64,000 nucleotides of DNA, from assembly GCA_965219235.1 (NCBI GenBank), contig OZ244721.1:1116001-1180000 (forward strand). The letters run 5' to 3'. Below the pieces are notes generated by a model. The model was not told the origin of the DNA and did no database searches. It worked only from the letters and a program-made list of their open reading frames with translations. A program made the position numbers and the translations under genes. Source of the DNA: CBDHCC01 sp965219235 (lineage in GTDB: Bacteria > Pseudomonadota > Alphaproteobacteria > Sphingomonadales > Sphingomonadaceae). Of the stretch, positions 35,763 to 44,202 are shown piece by piece (the stretch's first letter is position 1; each line of letters begins with the position of its first letter).

Positions 35763-36916
35763 TTCTGTTTGAAGAGGGAGCGGGCCCCCCCCTCGCCCTC
35801 TACGTCCACTGGCCGTTCTGCGTCAGCCGCTGCCCCTATTGCGACTTCAACGCGCACGTCCGCGCGGAGGTGGATCAGGCGGCGTGGCGCGCGGCGCTGC
35901 TCGCCGATCTCGCCTGGGAACGCGAGGTGATTGGGCCGCGGCCGCTCGGCTCGATCTTCTTCGGCGGCGGCACGCCCTCCCTGATGCCGCCGACCACGGT
36001 CGCGGCGGTGGTCGAGGCGGCGACCACCGCCTTTCCGCCCGCCGGCGGCGGCCTGGAGATCACGCTGGAGGCGAACCCCTCCTCGGTCGAGGCGGCCCGC
36101 TTCGCGGAGCTGGCGGCAGCGGGCGTCAACCGGGTGTCGCTGGGGCTGCAGGCGCTCGACGACGCGGCCCTGCGCTTCCTCGGCCGGGCGCACGACCTGG
36201 CGGAAGGGCTGGCCGCGCTCGACCGGGCGCAAGCGTGTTTCGGGCGGGTGAGCTTCGACCTGATCACCGCCCGCCCCGGCCAGACGGTCGCCGCGTGGGA
36301 GGCCGAACTCGCCCGCGCGCTGGCATTCGGCACCGAGCACCTGTCGCTCTATCAGCTCACCATCGAACCCGGCACGCGCTTCGCCACCGAGCTGCGGGAG
36401 GGGCGGCTTGCGGAACTGGACGAGGACACCGCCGCCGATCTGTGGGAGGCGACACGGGACGCAACCCGGAGCGCCGGTCGCCCCGCCTACGAGGTCTCCA
36501 ACCACGCGCGACCCGGAGCGGAGAGCCGGCACAATCTCGCCTACTGGACCGGCGCGGACTATCTCGGCATCGGCCCCGGCGCGCACGGGCGGCGCGGCGG
36601 CCTGGCGACCGAGCGCCACCGCAAGCCGGAAAACTGGCTGGCGGCGGTCGGGCGCAACGGCCATGGGCTGCAGGAGGAGCGGCGGCTGGCCCCGGCCGAG
36701 CGGGCGACGGAGACGGTGCTGACCGGCCTCAGGCTGGCGGACGGGATCGACACCGCGCGGGTGGTGGACGGCACGCGGCTGGCCGACCTGCTCGATCCGG
36801 CTGCGGTCCGGACGCTGGCGGACCAGGGGATGGTCGCGTTGGACGGCACCCGGCTCAGCGTGACCAACGCCGGGATGCCGGTCCTGAATGCGGTTCTGGC
36901 GCGGCTGGTCGCTTAA
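35687..36916 (+). CDS. hemW: Radical SAM haem chaperone HemW, abnormal start
   Basis: Up to 409 residues from a TTG at 35687; there is no in-frame ATG or GTG. An upstream stop sits at 35654. The first roughly 34 residues are encoded by an inverted repeat, and the family core begins at LALYVHWPFC (residue 36), with the radical SAM cluster C45-X3-C49-X2-C52. FFGGGTPSLM, EANPSSVE, GVNRVSLGLQALDDAALRFLGRAHD and YEVSNHARPGAESRHNLAYWTGADYLGIGPGAHG are conserved. HemW binds haem and an iron-sulfur cluster; unlike HemN it is not a coproporphyrinogen oxidase. A CTG at 35765 could be the real start, or the native start may have been lost. Confidence 0.88.
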   Translation: MSKSRPSSAQTLPEKGSASTGSARTVLFEEGAGPPLALYVHWPFCVSRCPYCDFNAHVRAEVDQAAWRAALLADLAWEREVIGPRPLGSIFFGGGTPSLMPPTTVAAVVEAATTAFPPAGGGLEITLEANPSSVEAARFAELAAAGVNRVSLGLQALDDAALRFLGRAHDLAEGLAALDRAQACFGRVSFDLITARPGQTVAAWEAELARALAFGTEHLSLYQLTIEPGTRFATELREGRLAELDEDTAADLWEATRDATRSAGRPAYEVSNHARPGAESRHNLAYWTGADYLGIGPGAHGRRGGLATERHRKPENWLAAVGRNGHGLQEERRLAPAERATETVLTGLRLADGIDTARVVDGTRLADLLDPAAVRTLADQGMVALDGTRLSVTNAGMPVLNAVLARLVA

Positions 36917-36940
36917 CGATCGCGAGCGGGTTGGCCTTCA

Positions 36941-37119
36941 CCCCTCCCCTGTACGGGATCGTTGCAAGATGGCTGCCTTCTTCGTCATCCCCGCGAAAGC
37001 GGGGATCCATGCACCGTATGCGGAGACGGAGTCGCTGTTGGGCAAAGTGGAACCTGGATCCCCGCCTTCGCGGGGATGACGATGTTGAATTGCGCAACGG
37101 TCCCCTGAAAGGGAGGGGC
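36941..37119. repeat. Nested palindromic repeats between convergent hemW and lipoprotein genes
   Basis: The outer inverted pair is CCCCTCCCCTGTACGGGATC (36941-36965) and its partner ending GGTCCCCTGAAAGGGAGGGG (37094-37119). Inside it sits a second pair of another family: CGTCATCCCCGCGAAAGC (36983-37010) and GCCTTCGCGGGGATGACG (37054-37081). Strong stems in both strands could terminate both converging genes. The inner family also occurs at 51420-51497. Confidence 0.88.
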
Positions 37120-37134
37120 TTGATCAGGGCCGCC

Positions 37135-38340
37135 TCAGAAGCGCTTGGGCGCCGGGTCCACCACCCGCTCCTCGCCGCCGCCCAGCCGCTTCACGTCCAG
37201 CGCTCGTTCGGCGACGGGACCGCGCGAAAAGCGGAACGCGCCGTCCACACCAGCGAACCCGCCCGAATCGCGCAGCTCGCCCAGCGGGAACGGCGTGTCC
37301 GGCCGCCAGTCGCGCGCGATCTTCGTCGCCAGCAGGACCGCGTCGTAGCCGAGACTCGACAGGCGATAAGGCGGACGGTTGAAGCGCTCACGGTATTTCG
37401 CCGCCAATTGTTCGTAGAGGCCGTCGTTCACGCTCGCGAACAGCGCGCCGTCGAAATCCGGATTGTCGCGCAGCGAGCGCTCCGTGTTCCACAGCTCCGT
37501 GCCCAGGATGGTGGGCGAGCCCAGCCCCGCCTTCTTCAGCGCGCCGAGCACCGCGACGGCGCTGCGGCCGCTGTCCGCGATCATCACCGCGTCGACCTCC
37601 CCGCCGGCCACCAGCGCGCGCGCGGCGGCGTTCACCGAAGGTTGGCCGCCGCCGTATCTCTGCGCCGCGACCACCCGCCCGCCGCCGTCGCCCACGGCGG
37701 AGGAGAAGGCGGCGGTGGCGCGGTCGCCGTACATACCCTGCGGCGCCATGATGGCGAAGCGCCGCGCGCCCTGCGCCACGGCGTAGCTCACGACCCGCGT
37801 GATCGACTGGGTGGGCGTGAAGCCCAGGATGAACACGCCGTCGCCGGCCGCCTCGACATCGTTGGTGAAGGCCACGACGGGAATGGCGCGCGCGCGCGCC
37901 AGCGGTGCCACCTCGCGCACGTTCTCGCTGAGCAGCGGCCCCAGGATCAGCTCCGCGCCGTCCGTCAGCGCCCGCTGCGCCGCGGCGCCGACATCGGAGC
38001 CGGTGTCGTAGATCGTGACGCGGATGGTGTCGCCGCCGGTGTCGAGCACCGCCATGTTGGCCGCGTCGGCGATGGACTGGCCGATCGCGGCGTCGCGGCC
38101 GCTGGTGGGCACGAGGAGCGCGACGCGGTGGCGCGACTTGTCCTGCGGCAGCACGCCCGCCCGCGGCTCGGCCGGGACCGGCGGCGGAGCGGTGGGCACG
38201 GATCTCGGCTCCACCGGCTCGCCGCGCGGCACGATGCCCTTGCATCCCGCCAGCAAGACGACGAGCAGCAGCAGCGCCAGCCATGGAAGGGGGTTGCGCT
38301 GGCCACGCGCGGGTCCATGCTGCGGCGTGTCCGTGCCCAT
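37135..38340 (-). CDS. LppC/LpoA-type lipoprotein, penicillin-binding protein activator
   Basis: 401 residues. The ATG at 38340 begins a lipoprotein signal (LPWLALLLLVVLLAGC, Cys33). The rest is a periplasmic-binding-protein type 1 fold with HRVALLVPTSGRDAAIGQSIADAANMA, LTDGAELILGPLLSENVREVAPLARARAIPVVAFTND and LSSLGYDAVLLATKIA. In E. coli, LpoA activates PBP1A; in alphaproteobacteria this shorter form lacks the N-terminal TPR region, so the partner is inferred. Only 13 bp separate its start from that of rsmI on the other strand, the usual divergent pairing. Confidence 0.87.
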   Translation of the reverse strand: MGTDTPQHGPARGQRNPLPWLALLLLVVLLAGCKGIVPRGEPVEPRSVPTAPPPVPAEPRAGVLPQDKSRHRVALLVPTSGRDAAIGQSIADAANMAVLDTGGDTIRVTIYDTGSDVGAAAQRALTDGAELILGPLLSENVREVAPLARARAIPVVAFTNDVEAAGDGVFILGFTPTQSITRVVSYAVAQGARRFAIMAPQGMYGDRATAAFSSAVGDGGGRVVAAQRYGGGQPSVNAAARALVAGGEVDAVMIADSGRSAVAVLGALKKAGLGSPTILGTELWNTERSLRDNPDFDGALFASVNDGLYEQLAAKYRERFNRPPYRLSSLGYDAVLLATKIARDWRPDTPFPLGELRDSGGFAGVDGAFRFSRGPVAERALDVKRLGGGEERVVDPAPKRF

Positions 38341-38353
38341 GATCGTCACACCC

Positions 38354-39220
38354 ATGCCGAGTTCAAACCCCTTGTCCCCACGACCCGAACCGCTGCCGCC
38401 GGGCCTATATATCGTCGCCACGCCGATCGGCAACTTGGGCGATCTCAGCCCGCGCGCGGCCGACGTGCTGGCGCGCGCCGCCGCGATCGCGTGCGAGGAC
38501 AGCCGGGTCACGGCCAAACTGACCCGGCACATCGGCGCCCGCGCCCGCTTCCTGCGCTATCACGATCACTCCGGTGAGGCGGAGCGCGACGCGATCCTGG
38601 CCCGCCTGGCGACCGAGGCCGTGGCGCTGGTCAGCGACGCGGGCACGCCGCTGATCGCGGACCCCGGCTTCAAGCTGGTGCGCGCCGCGCGCGGCGCCGG
38701 CCACCGGGTGGTGACCGTGCCGGGGCCGAGCGCGCTCACCGCCGCGCTGACGCTCGCCGGGCTGCCCACCGACCGGGTGCTCTTCTCCGGCTTCCTGCCG
38801 TCCAAGGCCGGGGCGAGGGATCGGGTGATCGCGGAGACGGCGGGCGTGGCGGCCACATTGGTGTTCTACGAGACGGGGCCGCGCCTCGCCGCGTCGCTGG
38901 CCGCGCTGGCCGAGGGTCTGGGCGCCTCGCGCGAGGCCGCGGTGGCGCGCGAGCTGACCAAGCGGCACGAGGAGTGCGTGACCGGCACGCTCGGCGACCT
39001 CGCCGCGCGCTATGAAGGGCAGACGCCCAAGGGCGAGATAGTGCTGGTGATCGCGTCGCCGTTGGCCGAGTCCGCGCCGGATGCCGAGTCGCTGGACGAC
39101 CGCCTATTGGCGCTGCTCGCCGACCACCGGCCGAGCGACGCGGCCGGCAGGTTGGCGAAGGAGACCGGCGCGGACCGCCGCGCGCTCTACGCCCGCGCGA
39201 TGGCGCTGAAGGAACGATGA
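38354..39220 (+). CDS. rsmI: 16S rRNA (cytidine(1402)-2'-O)-methyltransferase
   Basis: 288 residues, tetrapyrrole methylase fold. LPPGLYIVATPIGNLGDLSPRAADVL, CEDSRVTAKL, VALVSDAGTPLIADPGFKLVRAA, VPGPSALTAALTLAGLPTDRVLFSGFLP and ELTKRHEE mark the family. It methylates C1402 in the decoding centre with S-adenosylmethionine. The ATG at 38354 follows the divergent lipoprotein gene by 13 bp; promoters for the two genes must overlap each other's 5' ends. The stop overlaps yraN (ATGA). Confidence 0.96.
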   Translation: MPSSNPLSPRPEPLPPGLYIVATPIGNLGDLSPRAADVLARAAAIACEDSRVTAKLTRHIGARARFLRYHDHSGEAERDAILARLATEAVALVSDAGTPLIADPGFKLVRAARGAGHRVVTVPGPSALTAALTLAGLPTDRVLFSGFLPSKAGARDRVIAETAGVAATLVFYETGPRLAASLAALAEGLGASREAAVARELTKRHEECVTGTLGDLAARYEGQTPKGEIVLVIASPLAESAPDAESLDDRLLALLADHRPSDAAGRLAKETGADRRALYARAMALKER

Positions 39221-39576
39221 CGCGCGCGAAGCGGCAGCTGGCCGACCGGCGCGGACGGGTCGGCGAGGACCAGGCCGCCGACTGGCTGACGGCGCGCGGC
39301 TGGACGGTGCTCGCCCGGCGGGTGAGGACGAAGGTCGGCGAGATCGACGTGATCGCGCGGCGCGACGGGCTGGTGTCCTTCGTGGAGGTCAAGGCGCGCA
39401 GGACCGCCGAGGCGCTGGACGCCGCGATCGACGAGCGCCGGTTGCGGAGAGTCGCGGCGGCCGCCGAACTGGTCTGGGCGGACTGGGTGGGCGCGGGCGA
39501 GGATGGCCGCATCGACGTGCTGCTGGTGGCCCCAGGCGCGACGCCGAGACACATCGAGAATGCCTGGCTGGGGTGA
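39217..39576 (+). CDS. yraN: YraN family protein (UPF0102)
   Basis: 119 residues, typical size. RRGRVGEDQAADWLTARGW, VRTKVGEIDVIARRDGLVSFVEVKARRT and the ERRLRRVAAAAELVWADW helix fit the PD-(D/E)xK nuclease-like UPF0102 fold, with EID and EVK as the putative catalytic acids and lysine. Function is unknown, although the gene is usually paired with rsmI, as here (4-bp overlap). Confidence 0.94.
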   Translation: MTRAKRQLADRRGRVGEDQAADWLTARGWTVLARRVRTKVGEIDVIARRDGLVSFVEVKARRTAEALDAAIDERRLRRVAAAAELVWADWVGAGEDGRIDVLLVAPGATPRHIENAWLG

Positions 39577-39590
39577 GGGGGCGACCTGAT

Positions 39591-39614
39591 CCTCCCCGAG
39601 CTTGCTCGGGGAGG
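39591..39614 (+). terminator. Long perfect hairpin 3' of yraN
   Basis: CCTCCCCGAGC (39591-39601), two T bases, and GCTCGGGGAGG (39604-39614) form an 11-bp perfect inverted repeat 15 bp after the yraN stop. It has no U tract, but the very stable stem ends the rsmI-yraN unit plausibly. Confidence 0.6.
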
Positions 39615-39639
39615 GGCGGCCGAACCACGTTCCCTCACC

Positions 39640-39745
39640 CTCACCCCGTCCCTCTCCCAAGGGGAGAGGGGGCGCTCCCGACGGCCGGGTGCAATCCCTC
39701 TCCCCTTGGGAGAGGGAGGGAGCCGCGCAGCGGCGGAAGGGTGAG
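39640..39745. repeat. Two CCCTCTCCC palindromes in the yraN-gshB gap
   Basis: CCCTCTCCC...GGGAGAGGG stems occur at 39650-39670 and 39696-39716. They are framed by CCCTCACCCTCACC (about 39632-39645) and GGGTGAGGGTGATCG (about 39739-39753), which are inverse copies, so the arrangement is a paired repeat of about 120 bp. The stem family also occurs at 10334 and 34155. Confidence 0.75.
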
Positions 39746-39805
39746 GGTGATCGCGCGAGCGCCCGCGCGATTGCCCCCGCCCCGCCCCGCACCTAAAGCC
39801 CGGCG

Positions 39806-40759
39806 ATGACGCTCACCGTCGCCTATCAGATGGACCCGCTCGAGCGGCTCAACATGGCCGGCGACTCCACCGTCGCGCTGATCCGCACGGGCGCGCGGCG
39901 GGACTATCGGCAGTTCCACTACGGCCCAGACGACCTCACCTGGGTCGGCGGGCGGCTGATCGCCCGCGCCCGTCCGATCCGCGCCGAGGGCGACGGCTTC
40001 GCGCTGAGCGACCCGGCGCGCCTCGACCTTGGCCGCGACGCCGACATCGTATGGATGCGGCAGGACCCGCCCTTCGATCTCGGCTATATCACCGCCACCC
40101 ACCTGCTCGGACGCATCGCGGGCGAGACGCTGGTTCTGAACGACCCCGCCGCGGTAAGGAACGCGCCGGAGAAGGTGTTCGTGCTCGACTTCCAGCACTT
40201 CATGCCGCCGACCATGATCACCCGTTCGCTGGACGAGGCGCGCGCGTTCCTGGCCGAGCATGGCGAGATCGTGGTGAAGCCGCTGCACGGCAATGGCGGC
40301 AAGGCGATCTTCCACGTTCGCTCCGACGGCGCGAACCTGTCGGCGCTGATCGAGGTGTTCAACGCGGCCTATCGCGAGGGGCACATGGTGCAGGCGTTCC
40401 TGCCCTCCATCGCCCAGGGGGACAAGCGCATCGTGCTGGTGGACGGCACGGTCGCGGGCGCGATCAACCGCCTGCCGGGCGCGGGCGAAATCCGGTCCAA
40501 CCTGGCGGTCGGCGGATCGGCGGAGGCGACCCAGCTGACGGCGCGCGAGCGGGCGATCTGCGACGCGCTCGCGCCGGAGCTGAAGGCGCGGGGCCTGGTC
40601 TTCGTCGGCATCGACGTGATCGGCGGCGAGTGGCTGACCGAGATCAACGTCACCTCGCCCACCGGCATCGTCGCGATCGAGCGGTTCGACGGCACCGACA
40701 TCGCCGCGATGATCCACGATGCGGCGGAAGCGCGGCTTCGCGCGATGCGCGGGGCGTGA
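39806..40759 (+). CDS. gshB: Glutathione synthetase
   Basis: 317 residues, the normal length. It joins gamma-glutamylcysteine and glycine with ATP, in the ATP-grasp fold. VAYQMDPLERLNMAGDSTVALI opens the substrate domain, KVFVLDFQHFMPPTMITRSLDEARAFL and IVVKPLHGNGGKAIFHV form the ATP-grasp lid, and LVFVGIDVIGGEWLTEINVTSPTGIV binds metal and product. It ends with a GTGA overlap with the DedA gene. Confidence 0.97.
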   Translation: MTLTVAYQMDPLERLNMAGDSTVALIRTGARRDYRQFHYGPDDLTWVGGRLIARARPIRAEGDGFALSDPARLDLGRDADIVWMRQDPPFDLGYITATHLLGRIAGETLVLNDPAAVRNAPEKVFVLDFQHFMPPTMITRSLDEARAFLAEHGEIVVKPLHGNGGKAIFHVRSDGANLSALIEVFNAAYREGHMVQAFLPSIAQGDKRIVLVDGTVAGAINRLPGAGEIRSNLAVGGSAEATQLTARERAICDALAPELKARGLVFVGIDVIGGEWLTEINVTSPTGIVAIERFDGTDIAAMIHDAAEARLRAMRGA

Positions 40760-41355
40760 CCGACTGGATTCTCAACCTGATCGCGCAAGGTGGCTATTGG
40801 GGCATCGCGTTGCTGATGGCGCTCGAGAACATCATCCCGCCGATCCCCTCGGAGGTCATCATGGGGTTGGGCGGCATGGGGGTGGCGCGCGGCGACTTCG
40901 ACCTCATCCTGCTGCTGATCGCCGGCACGATCGGTTCGGTCGCCGGCAACTACGCCTGGTACGCGGTCGGACGCGGGATCGGGCACGAGCGGCTGCGGCC
41001 CTTCGTGCTGCGCTGGGGCCGCTGGCTGACGCTCAACTGGACGGAGGTGGAGCGCGTGGTCGCGTTTTTTCACCGCCATGGAGGGCCGGTGGTGTTCGTC
41101 GCGCGCTTCATGCCCTTCTTTCGCACGATGATTTCGCTGCCGGCGGGCATGACGCGGATGAGCCGGACCAGGTTCCTGGTCTACACCGCCGGCGGGTCGC
41201 TGATCTGGAACGGTGTGCTGGTGTGGGCCGGCTATACGCTCGGCACCCGCTTCGGCGATCTGGCCAAATACACCGGGCCGGTCGCCATCGCGATCGGCGC
41301 GGCGATCGTGATCGGCTATGTCTACCGGGTCCTCACCTGGACGCCGCAGGACTGA
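40756..41355 (+). CDS. DedA family membrane protein
   Basis: 199 residues from a GTG overlapping gshB. It has hydrophobic segments near 10-30, 45-70, 135-160 and 170-190. The family motif ENIIPPIPSEVIMGLGG is followed by GSVAGNYAWYAVGRGIG and FVARFMPFFRTMISLPAGMTRMSRTRFL. DedA proteins are now linked to undecaprenyl-phosphate or phospholipid flipping in the inner membrane; the substrate here is not known. Confidence 0.92.
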   Translation: MTDWILNLIAQGGYWGIALLMALENIIPPIPSEVIMGLGGMGVARGDFDLILLLIAGTIGSVAGNYAWYAVGRGIGHERLRPFVLRWGRWLTLNWTEVERVVAFFHRHGGPVVFVARFMPFFRTMISLPAGMTRMSRTRFLVYTAGGSLIWNGVLVWAGYTLGTRFGDLAKYTGPVAIAIGAAIVIGYVYRVLTWTPQD

Positions 41356-41372
41356 CGGCCCAGCCCGACGCC

Positions 41373-42275
41373 TCACCCCCGTGGATGGGCGTTGCGGTGG
41401 ATGTCGAGCAGGTGGGCGGTGTCGACCGCCGTGTAGATCTGGGTCGACGACAGCGAGGCGTGGCCGAGCAGCTCTTGCAGCGCCCGCAGGTCCGCCCCGC
41501 GCCCGAGCAGGTGGGTGGCGAAGCTGTGGCGCAGCGCGTGCGGCGTGGTCCGCTCAGGGAGATTCAGCGTGCGCCGGGCACTGCGCACGGCTCGGCGAAC
41601 CACGCCCGACTCGAGCGGCTTGCCCCGCAAGCCGCGAAAGAGCGGCTCTCCACGCGGCAGCGGCCAGGGGCACAGCGCGGCGTAGCGCCGCAGCGCTTCG
41701 CGCACCTCGGGCAAGAGCGCCACGATCCGTGTCTTGGCGCCCTTGCCGGTCACGCGCAGCGTCTCGCCCGCGGACAGCGCGTCGGCGTCGAGCGCCAGCG
41801 CCTCGCCGATCCGGAGGCCCGCTCCGTAGAGCAGCAGCAGGAGCGCCCAGTCGCGCGCGCCCACCCACGCGTCGCGCGCGTCGCGCGACACCGTCTCGGC
41901 GAGCTCCACCACCTCCGCCGGCGCGATTGGACGCGGCACGCCGCGCCCGACCTTGGGCGCGCGCACCGGCGGCACCACGAAGCCGGGGCCACCGGCCCAG
42001 CGCAGGAAGGCCTTGATCGCCGACAGCTCCCGCGCCGCGCTGGCGGAGCCCAGGCCGGCGAGACGCCGCTCGCCCAGGTAGGAGCGCAGCGCGGCGCGGT
42101 CGATCCGCGCGACCTCCGCCCGGTCGGCCCCCGTCAGCTCCAGCGCCGCCAGCAGCCGCTCAGCGGTCGCGCGATAGGCGCGGATGGTGTGCGCCGACCG
42201 CCGTCGGTCGCGCGCCAGATGAGCCGCGAACTCGGCGACCAGCCCAGGGGTGGTGGTGGGCGCGGGCTCGTCCAT
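41373..42275 (-). CDS. xerC: Tyrosine recombinase XerC
   Basis: 300 residues. The N-terminal SAM-like core-binding domain (1-105) precedes the catalytic domain with R155 (GAGLRIGEAL), K178, H246 and R249 (TPHALRHSFA), H272 (LGHASLSSTQIY) and nucleophile Y281. XerC resolves chromosome dimers at dif with XerD. No adjacent attachment site or mobile element is seen, so it is a housekeeping recombinase, not an integrase. XerD is not in the window; XerC versus XerD is judged on overall resemblance. Confidence 0.92.
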   Translation of the reverse strand: MDEPAPTTTPGLVAEFAAHLARDRRRSAHTIRAYRATAERLLAALELTGADRAEVARIDRAALRSYLGERRLAGLGSASAARELSAIKAFLRWAGGPGFVVPPVRAPKVGRGVPRPIAPAEVVELAETVSRDARDAWVGARDWALLLLLYGAGLRIGEALALDADALSAGETLRVTGKGAKTRIVALLPEVREALRRYAALCPWPLPRGEPLFRGLRGKPLESGVVRRAVRSARRTLNLPERTTPHALRHSFATHLLGRGADLRALQELLGHASLSSTQIYTAVDTAHLLDIHRNAHPRG

Positions 42276-42334
42276 GCGCAGAGTCTAGAGGTCCAGCGCT
42301 CGCGGACGCAATCCTCCCGCCCTGCCGGACCAGC

Positions 42335-43024
42335 TCACCGCCCCAGGCCGAACGCCCCGATCAGCACCGGATCGCGCGTCGAGGCCGGATCGCGGCGGAT
42401 GCGCGCCTCTTCTTGCCCCATCAGCGCGTAGATACCAGCCGCCGCCTTGGCGCCGATGTCGTCGCGGAAGCGCGCGAAGTCGAAGCCGGTGACGCCGCGC
42501 AGCGCCGTCTGCACGCCCCCGTCGTTCAGCACCTCCAGCGCGCCGCCGATCTCCGGCAGCATGGCCTGGATCAGTCCGTTGCCGAGCCGCGCCTGCAGGA
42601 GGTCGGTGGCCGCCGTCGGCCCGCCCCGGATGACGGCGCTGGCGTCCGCGACGGAGAGCGAGCGGATGGTGTCGGTCACGATCGGCGCGGCCCGCCGGGC
42701 GCCCTCATAGGCCGCGTCGTTGGCGGCGATCAGCAGCTCGCGACGCACGGGACCGGAGCGCAGGATCGCGCCCGCCAGCGCGCCGACCCCGCTGCCGCCC
42801 AGCTCGTCGGGCAGCGTGATCCGCGCGACCTCGGACTCATAATAGCCGTTGGGCTGGAGCAGGAGGGCGAAGGCGCTGTCGGCCGAGCGCATCAGCAGTC
42901 GGCGCACCGCCTCCTCCAGGCTGAATGGGCCGCCGAGACTGGCGCAGCCCGGCAGGGCGGTGACCAGGGCGGCGAGACCGAGGCCGCCGAGCACGCTGCG
43001 GCGGTCGAGTGGGTGCGGTAACAT
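42335..43024 (-). CDS. DUF4197 lipoprotein
   Basis: 229 residues. A twin-arginine-like DRRSVLGGLG leads into a hydrophobic run and lipobox ALPGC (Cys27). The mature protein is helical and contains SLEEAVRRLLMRSADSAFALL, ITLPDELG and GVTGFDFARFRDDIGAKAAAGIYALMGQEEARIRRDP, characteristic of DUF4197, whose function is unknown. An unusual combination of Tat-like and lipoprotein signals suggests it is exported folded, but this is inferred. Confidence 0.85.
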   Translation of the reverse strand: MLPHPLDRRSVLGGLGLAALVTALPGCASLGGPFSLEEAVRRLLMRSADSAFALLLQPNGYYESEVARITLPDELGGSGVGALAGAILRSGPVRRELLIAANDAAYEGARRAAPIVTDTIRSLSVADASAVIRGGPTAATDLLQARLGNGLIQAMLPEIGGALEVLNDGGVQTALRGVTGFDFARFRDDIGAKAAAGIYALMGQEEARIRRDPASTRDPVLIGAFGLGR

Positions 43025-43171
43025 GGCGAACAGCCTCCTGTTGTTGTGCGCGCCAGGCGTAGCGCACGGTGGATGAATGGGGGAGGACTGCGACCGTGCG
43101 GGGTGCGCAACCGACGCACCCCCGTTGTGCGGTCAGGTAGTGTCTCGGTTTGAATTGCCGCGCCGTTGAAA

Positions 43172-43353
43172 CTCCCCTCCCTTTCAGGGAGGGGCTGGGG
43201 GTGGGTGCGAGCGTGAGCGAGCCCTTCAAAGACGCGGCTGGACGCGACCCCGGCATTAGCCGGGGGAGCCCGGGTGCCGGATGAGCGCCCCGCGAGGCAT
43301 CGAGCCTCGCGCGCCGCAAACCACCCCCTACCCCTCCCTTGCAGGGAGGGGAG
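43172..43353. repeat. Inverted CTCCCCTCCC repeat pair in the gap before the DUF2490 gene
   Basis: In the roughly 450 bp between the DUF4197 and DUF2490 genes, a CTCCCCTCCC...GGGAGGGG...GGGGGTGGG element (43172-43205) is answered by CCACCCCCTA...CCCTCCC...GGGAGGGGAG (43321-43353) in reverse orientation, about 180 bp overall. The stretch between the two arms has shorter palindromes (CCCCGGC...GCCGGGG). No gene is convincing in the gap. Confidence 0.75.
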
Positions 43354-43471
43354 AAGAACATCCGCTCCTTCGACCCTCACATTCACAACGCGAAACCACC
43401 TGCGGCCCACGAGCCTTGCCCTTGCACTGGATTGTCATACAGGCGTCACACAACTGAAGCGGAAGTCCTCT

Positions 43472-44161
43472 GTGATCCAGCCTCGAACCGTCGTCATCGC
43501 CGCAGCCCTGACGGTCACCCCCCTGATGGGATTCGACGCTCCGGCGCGGGCGGGCGAGGTGAGCGAGGTGTGGACCACTCTCTCCACCAGCACGGCGCTG
43601 ACCGACAGGCTCGCGCTCGATGCCGAGATCGTCACCCGGTCGGAGGACGAGTTCGACGGCATCCGCCAGGTCCAGCTGCGTGGCGTGGTCTCTGCGAAGG
43701 TGGCGGACGGATTGCGGATCGGCATGGGCTATGTCCGCACGGAGAACAGCCCGAAGGGGCGGCCGAACAGCTTCGAGAACACGCCTTTTCCGCAGGTGGA
43801 CTGGACGATCGGCAAGGTGTTCGGCGGCGAGCTGTCGAGTCGGACGCGCATGGAAGTCCGCATCCGCTCCGGCGGCCTCGACACCTCCTATCGCCTGCGC
43901 CAGCGGGTGCGCTTCTCGCTGCCGCTGGGCGAGGGCTTGCCCAGCTTGCGACTGGCGGAAGAGACGTTCTTCGAGCTGAAGGACACCGACGGGGGCGACA
44001 ATTCTGGCTATTCTGCCAGCCGCCTGTCGGCCGGGTTGCAGTTCAAGGTGAACGACCATCTGTCGGTCGAGCCCGGCTATCTGGCGGAAATCGGCAATGC
44101 GCGTGTCGGGCCGAACCTCACCCGCCATGTCCTGAACCTGGCGATCGCCACCAAGTTCTGA
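43472..44161 (+). CDS. DUF2490 family outer-membrane-like protein
   Basis: 229 residues from a GTG at 43472. A signal peptide (TVVIAAALTVTPLMGFDAPARAG) is followed by EVSEVWTTLSTSTALTDRLALDAEIVTRSEDEFDGIRQVQLRGVVSAKVADGLRIGMGYV and ends VLNLAIATKF with terminal phenylalanine. DUF2490 proteins are predicted beta-barrels of unknown role. Upstream in-frame codons to 43274 run through repeat sequence and are rejected. Confidence 0.8.
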   Translation: MIQPRTVVIAAALTVTPLMGFDAPARAGEVSEVWTTLSTSTALTDRLALDAEIVTRSEDEFDGIRQVQLRGVVSAKVADGLRIGMGYVRTENSPKGRPNSFENTPFPQVDWTIGKVFGGELSSRTRMEVRIRSGGLDTSYRLRQRVRFSLPLGEGLPSLRLAEETFFELKDTDGGDNSGYSASRLSAGLQFKVNDHLSVEPGYLAEIGNARVGPNLTRHVLNLAIATKF

Positions 44162-44202
44162 CCTTTCCCTCCCGCGCCGCTGGCCCGATATGGTGAGCGG
44201 CC

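Noticed and set aside
41373..42275. The tyrosine recombinase as an integrase of a mobile element
   Set aside because: It is a 300-residue Xer-type protein with no attachment repeats, no tRNA next to it and no phage or conjugation genes.
43172..43353. The 180-bp inverted repeat as a miniature transposon
   Set aside because: I see no target-site duplication, and the arms match other palindromic intergenic repeats of this genome, so a REP-like origin is simpler.
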